Source: Saccharothrix obliqua (lineage in GTDB: Bacteria; Actinomycetota; Actinomycetes; Mycobacteriales; Pseudonocardiaceae). Taken from it: DNA of 64,000 bases. The stretch spans positions 496,001 through 560,000 of the forward strand of contig NZ_JAHXGQ010000004.1 in assembly GCF_019375475.1 (NCBI RefSeq). Direction: 5' to 3'. Position numbers and translations under genes: made by a program. This document shows, in pieces, positions 60,256 to 64,000 of the stretch (position 1 is the stretch's first letter; each line of letters begins with the position of its first letter). The notes below the pieces were generated by a model, which was given only the letters and a program-made list of their open reading frames with translations, did no database searches and was not told where the DNA came from.

Positions 60256-62055
60256 GTGCTGTGGGCGCTGGTCGCCGTGCCGCTGGTGGCGGGCACGGCA
60301 CTGGCGTCGGCGGGCCGGCGGGCGGACCGGGTCGCGCCCGCCGTCGCGTGCGGGGTCGCCGCGCTGGTCCTGGTGTCGGCGGTGGGGGTGGCGGTCGGGC
60401 GGCCGGCCACGTCCGCTCCCCTCCTGAGCGGCCTGCGCTTCGGGCTGGCGGTCGACGGCCTGTCCGCGGTGATGGTCGTGACGGTGGCCGGGGTGCTGCT
60501 CGCGGTCGTGGTCCACGCCGCCGGCGAGATCCGCGCCGAGCAGGCGCGGTTCTTCGGTCTGCTGCTGGTCTTCGCCGGGGCCATGCTGGTCACCGTCACG
60601 GCCACGACGGTGCCCGCGCTGCTGATGGCGTGGGAGGTGATGGGCGCGGCGTCGTACGCGCTGATCGGGTTCCGGTGGCGGGACGAGCACCGGGTCACCG
60701 CCGGCACCGTCGCCTTCCTCACCACGCGGGCGGCGGACCTCGGCCTGTACCTCGCCGCCGGGGCGGTGGTGGCCGGCGGGTCGGGCGCGGCCGAGCTGGC
60801 GGGCCTCGCGGACCTGTCCGGCGGGTGGCGGGACGTCGCGGCGGCCGGTCTGGTGGTGGCGGCCCTCGGCAAGTCCGCGCAGCTCCCGTTCAGCTTCTGG
60901 CTGTCCCGCGCGATGGCGGGCCCCGGTCCGGTGTCGGCCCTGCTGCACTCGGCCACGATGGTCGCCGCCGGCGCGTACCTGCTGCTGCGCGTCGAACCCC
61001 TGGTGACCGCCACGGGCTGGGCGGGCCCGGTCGTGGCGTGGACCGGCGCGGCGACCGCGTTGGCGCTCGGCGCGGTCGCCGTGGTGCAGCGCGACTTGAA
61101 GCAGCTCCTGGCGGCGTCGACGTGTGCGCAGATCGGGTTCGCGGTGCTCGCGGCCGGGGTCGGCGGTGGTGCGGCGGGCACCGGCCAGCTGGTGGCGCAC
61201 GCGGCGACCAAGAGCCTGCTGTTCCTGTGCGCGGGCGCGTGGTTGACCGCGTGGGGCACCAAGGACCTGCACGGGCTGCGTGGAGTCGCCCGCCGGCACA
61301 AGGTGGTCGGCGTCGCCTTCACCGCGGGCGCGCTGGCGTTGGCCGGTGTGCCTCCGCTGTCCATCTGGTTCACCAAGGACGCGGTCCTCGGCGTCGCGGC
61401 ACACCACTCGTCGGCGCTGTACGTCGTGGGGTTGGCGGCGGCCGTGATGAGCGGCCTGTACGCCGGGCGCGCGCTGTGGTCGGTATGGGGTCCTTCCCCC
61501 GCCCACCCGGCGTTCGACACCGAGGAGCGGGGCACGAGGACGGTGACCGTGCTCCAGCAGGCACCGCTGCCGGTCCTCGCCGTCGCGGCGGCCGGGTTGG
61601 GCCTCGTGCTCGGTTCCGGCGACGCGAGTGGGCGGGACGCGCTGCTGTCCGGGGTGATCGCGGTCGGCGCGGTCGCGCTGGCACGACCCGCTGGCGACGC
61701 GTTGACGAGGACCAGTGGCCCACTGGCCGACTGGCTGGGGCTGGAGGCCGTGGCGCGGCGGTTCGTCGGCCGGCCCGCCCTGGCGGTGGCGGACCGGGTG
61801 GCGTGGTTCGACGACCGCTTCGTGGCCGGCGGTGTGCGGTTGGCAGCACGGGCGGGTGACGCGGCGGCGAGGGTCGCGGACGTGCGCGTCGACCGGTGGG
61901 TGGACGGCGTCGTGCGACGCGTCGCGGACGTGGCGCGGGCGCTCGGCCGTGCGGCCCGACGACCGCAAACGGGACAGCTGCACCACTACTACGCGCAAGC
62001 CGTGGTCGGTCTCGCCGTGCTGGTGGTCCTGGCGATCGTCGTCGGACGGGGGTGA
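60256..62055 (+). CDS. nuoL: NADH-quinone oxidoreductase subunit L-like antiporter subunit
   Basis: A 599-residue Mrp-type antiporter subunit. It has the proton-channel Glu in LLMAWEVMGAASYALIGFRW and the conserved block GKSAQLPFSFWLSRAMAGPGPVSALLHSATMVAAGAYLLLR, with the broken-helix Lys and His residues. AATKSLLFLCAGAWL holds the central-channel Lys. The long C-terminal lateral helix is expected beyond residue 480, where an amphipathic region (RLAARAGDAAARVADVRVDRWVDGVVRRVADVARALGRAARRP) replaces the usual sequence. A last helix QAVVGLAVLVVLAIVVG anchors it. GTG 60256 follows nuoK by 4 bp. Confidence 0.9.
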   Translation: MLWALVAVPLVAGTALASAGRRADRVAPAVACGVAALVLVSAVGVAVGRPATSAPLLSGLRFGLAVDGLSAVMVVTVAGVLLAVVVHAAGEIRAEQARFFGLLLVFAGAMLVTVTATTVPALLMAWEVMGAASYALIGFRWRDEHRVTAGTVAFLTTRAADLGLYLAAGAVVAGGSGAAELAGLADLSGGWRDVAAAGLVVAALGKSAQLPFSFWLSRAMAGPGPVSALLHSATMVAAGAYLLLRVEPLVTATGWAGPVVAWTGAATALALGAVAVVQRDLKQLLAASTCAQIGFAVLAAGVGGGAAGTGQLVAHAATKSLLFLCAGAWLTAWGTKDLHGLRGVARRHKVVGVAFTAGALALAGVPPLSIWFTKDAVLGVAAHHSSALYVVGLAAAVMSGLYAGRALWSVWGPSPAHPAFDTEERGTRTVTVLQQAPLPVLAVAAAGLGLVLGSGDASGRDALLSGVIAVGAVALARPAGDALTRTSGPLADWLGLEAVARRFVGRPALAVADRVAWFDDRFVAGGVRLAARAGDAAARVADVRVDRWVDGVVRRVADVARALGRAARRPQTGQLHHYYAQAVVGLAVLVVLAIVVGRG

Positions 62056-63548
62056 AGGTGCTTACCGCCGTCGTCTTCCTGCCGCTGGTCGCGGCGGTGG
62101 TGCTGCTGGTGGCACCACGTACGGGCGACCGGTTCGCGCACGTGGTCTGGATGGCGACCAGCGCGGTGGAACTGCTGCTCGTGGTCGTGCTGTGGATCGG
62201 CTACCGGCCGGGCCCGTCGGGCTTCGACCACGAGGTCCACCACCGGTGGATACCCACCGTCGACGCCGGGTACCACGTCGGCGTCGACGGCTTCAGCCTG
62301 CCGCTGGTCGCGCTCACCACCGTCCTGTTCCTCTCCTGCGCGATCTACTCGGCGCGCGAAACGCGGCGGGTGCGCTCGTACGCCGCGTTGTTCCTGTTCC
62401 TGGAGACGGTCTGCCTCGGCGTGTTCGTGGCGCTCGACCTGGTCCTGTTCTTCGTGTTCTTCGACCTGTCGATCGTGGGCATGTACTTCGTGATCGCGGG
62501 CTGGGGACATCGGGACGCGGCCCGCGCGGCGCTGAAGTTCTTCCTGTACACGTTCCTCGGCTCGCTGGTGCTGCTGCTGGGTTTCATCGGCCTGTACCTG
62601 GCCTCCACGCCGCACACGTTCGACGTCGTCGCGCTGACCGGGCAAGAACCCTTGGCGGGCAAGGGGGCGGTCGGCGCGTTGGTGCTGGCGGCGTTGGCCC
62701 TGGGGCTGGCGATCAAGACCCCGGTCGTGCCGTTCCACACGTGGCTCCCGCCCGCGCACACGGAAGCACCCGCCGCCGGATCGGCGATCCTCGCCGGAAT
62801 CCTGCTGAAGATGGGCACGTACGGCTTCGTCCGCATCGTGATGCCGACCCTGCCGGGCACGTGGCGGGACTACGCGCCGGTGTTCGTCGTCCTGGGTGTG
62901 GTGAGCGTCGTCTACGGCGCCCTGGTCGCCCTGGCGCAGCGCGACTTCAAGCGCATGATCGCGTACACGTCGGTGAACCACATGGGTTACGTGGTCCTCG
63001 GTGTCGGCGCGGCCGGGGTGATCGCGTCCACCGACGAACAGGCCCGTGACCTCGCGGTCACCGGAGCCGTCACGCAGATGGTGAGCCACGGTCTGATCAC
63101 CGCCGCGCTGTTCCTGCTCGCGGGTGTGCTGCACGAGCGCGGGTCGACCTACCGGATGGCCGACTACCGCGGTCTCGCCGCACGTGCGCCGCGGTTCGCG
63201 GTGCTCACCGCGACCGCCTCGTTCGCCTCGCTGGGCCTGCCCGGGTTCTCCGGGTTCATCGCCGAGTTCCAGGTGTTCACCGGCGCGCTCGGCGGCGTGC
63301 CGGTGGCCACCGGCGTGGCGCTCCTCGGCATCCTGATCACCGCCGCCCTGTTCCTCCGCGCGGTGCAGGGCCTGCTGCTCGGGCCGTTCGCCGCGCCGGG
63401 CGGCCGGTTCCCGGACCTGACCACGCCGGAGCTGGCCGCCACCGCGCCGCTCGTCGTGCTGTCGGCGGTGATCGGCGTGTTCCCCCGCTTCCTGCTCGAC
63501 GTCGTGGAACCCGCCGCGCGTGCGCTGAACACCGTGCTCGGCGGGTGA
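62052..63548 (+). CDS. nuoM: NADH-quinone oxidoreductase subunit M-like antiporter subunit
   Basis: A 498-residue Mrp-type antiporter subunit with about 14 helices. Its quinone-oxidoreductase motifs are well kept: DGFSLPLVALTTVLFLSC, FFVFFDLSIVGMYFVIAGWG (channel acid, here Asp where NuoM usually has Glu), ALGLAIKTPVVPFHTWLPPAHTEAPAAGSAILAGILLKMGTYGFVRI and QRDFKRMIAYTSVNHMGYVVLG, plus the central Lys/His pair near VSHGLITAALFLLAGVLHER. GTG 62052 overlaps the nuoL stop by GTGA. It is highly likely to translocate protons. Confidence 0.92.
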   Translation: MKVLTAVVFLPLVAAVVLLVAPRTGDRFAHVVWMATSAVELLLVVVLWIGYRPGPSGFDHEVHHRWIPTVDAGYHVGVDGFSLPLVALTTVLFLSCAIYSARETRRVRSYAALFLFLETVCLGVFVALDLVLFFVFFDLSIVGMYFVIAGWGHRDAARAALKFFLYTFLGSLVLLLGFIGLYLASTPHTFDVVALTGQEPLAGKGAVGALVLAALALGLAIKTPVVPFHTWLPPAHTEAPAAGSAILAGILLKMGTYGFVRIVMPTLPGTWRDYAPVFVVLGVVSVVYGALVALAQRDFKRMIAYTSVNHMGYVVLGVGAAGVIASTDEQARDLAVTGAVTQMVSHGLITAALFLLAGVLHERGSTYRMADYRGLAARAPRFAVLTATASFASLGLPGFSGFIAEFQVFTGALGGVPVATGVALLGILITAALFLRAVQGLLLGPFAAPGGRFPDLTTPELAATAPLVVLSAVIGVFPRFLLDVVEPAARALNTVLGG

Positions 63549-63552
63549 CGAC

Positions 63553-64000
63553 GTGGACATGGACCCGCTCGCGCTGCTGCCGGAGATCCTGCTCGCCGGC
63601 GCGGCGGTGGTGGGCCTGCTGCTCGGGTCGCACCTGCCGAGGCGACGGCAGTGGCTGGTCGCGGTGCTCGCACTCGTCGCCTGCGTCGCCGGGACCGGTG
63701 CGACCGCCGTGGTGTGGTTCCGCGCGGACATGGCGGTGTTCGGCGGTTCCTACGTGGTGGACGTCGCGACCAACGCGACGCGGGTGACCGTGCTCGTGGC
63801 GGTCGTGCTCGTGCTCGGCCTGGCGGTGGGACCACTGCGCGGGGCACGGCGGGAGGCCGAGTTCGTGGTCCTCGTGCTCCTCTCCGCGCTGGGCGCCGTG
63901 CTGCTGGCCGGGGCCGACGACCTGCTGCTGCTCGCCGCGAGCTACCTGCTGGCGAGCATCCCCCTCTACGCGCTGGCCGGTTTCGCGAAGGACGCGCCGG
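63553..64000 (+). CDS. nuoN: NADH-quinone oxidoreductase subunit N-like (partial, cut by window edge)
   Basis: The first 149 residues of a membrane antiporter subunit, starting VDMDPLALLPEILLAGAAVVGLLLG, the normal NuoN beginning (L-L-P-E). Several hydrophobic helices follow, ending at ADDLLLLAASYLLASIPLYALAGF, where NuoN usually has L-x-L-x-L-E-L-x-S-(I/L)-P-x-Y. GTG 63553 or ATG 63559 may be the start; the gene lies 4 bp after nuoM and continues beyond the window. Confidence 0.85.
   Translation, partial: MDMDPLALLPEILLAGAAVVGLLLGSHLPRRRQWLVAVLALVACVAGTGATAVVWFRADMAVFGGSYVVDVATNATRVTVLVAVVLVLGLAVGPLRGARREAEFVVLVLLSALGAVLLAGADDLLLLAASYLLASIPLYALAGFAKDAP

Noticed and set aside
1..64000. CRISPR arrays, insertion sequences, integrases or phage genes
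   Set aside because: No regularly spaced repeats, transposase or integrase motifs, or terminal inverted repeats were seen on either strand.

Overview
The window is very GC-rich, with C/G-ending codons, many GTG starts, ATGA/GTGA gene overlaps and typical actinomycete families (F420/LLM oxidoreductase, TetR, MEDS sensors, NB-ARC/TPR regulators, HAF-repeat exoproteins, DUF4157 proteins). It looks like a chromosomal segment of a filamentous actinomycete, probably Pseudonocardiales of the Saccharothrix/Actinosynnema/Lentzea kind; that placement is inference. No transposase, integrase, CRISPR array or rRNA gene was seen. The only RNA gene found is tRNA-Sec.

Layout. 1-12.9 kb: housekeeping and accessory enzymes, namely a GNAT acetyltransferase, a CPA1 Na+/H+ antiporter, an acyl-CoA-dehydrogenase-like flavoprotein, a secreted M6-type metalloprotease, an LLM oxidoreductase, and a divergent TetR/FAD-monooxygenase pair with a clear operator. 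12.9-20.6 kb: a glycosyltransferase/methyltransferase pair, a small cationic cysteine-containing exoprotein, two overlapping MEDS-domain sensory genes (STAS, then HATPase), a methyltransferase and a large cyclase-like/NB-ARC/TPR protein. 20.9-24.4 kb: a secreted-protein block (HAF-repeat protein, three related exoproteins and one small exoprotein) with palindromic sites upstream and a strong terminator at its end. 24.4-31.1 kb: a frameshifted bifunctional aldolase/short-chain dehydrogenase overlapping mtnA, then an assimilatory-type nitrate reductase with a flavoprotein/[2Fe-2S] partner. 31.3-39.9 kb: a VOC-family remnant, an Orn/Lys/Arg decarboxylase, a trypsin-like protease, a PPOX-fold protein, a group II PLP decarboxylase, and a surface protein gene interrupted by an in-frame TAG.

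39.9-44.9 kb holds a macro-domain-like protein translationally coupled to a KAP-family membrane NTPase, followed by a DUF4157 protein with an unrecognised C-terminal half. This is the best candidate here for an undescribed conflict or secretion system.

44.9-55.6 kb is a compact selenium island. It contains a formate dehydrogenase whose catalytic subunit is read through an in-frame UGA, with a convincing bacterial SECIS hairpin 11 nt downstream. Its iron-sulfur and NrfD-type membrane subunits follow, then selB, selA, tRNA-Sec, selD and a cysteine desulfurase. Together these genes can make Sec-tRNA and insert selenocysteine into the enzyme they sit beside.

55.7-64 kb: a PRC-barrel protein, a PfkB-type sugar kinase, and an orphan complex-I membrane module (nuoA, an unusual His/Met-rich gene, nuoH, J, K, L, M and partial N). 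The module lacks recognisable NuoB, C, D, E, F, G and I genes, and its NuoH has lost the usual acidic quinone-site loop.
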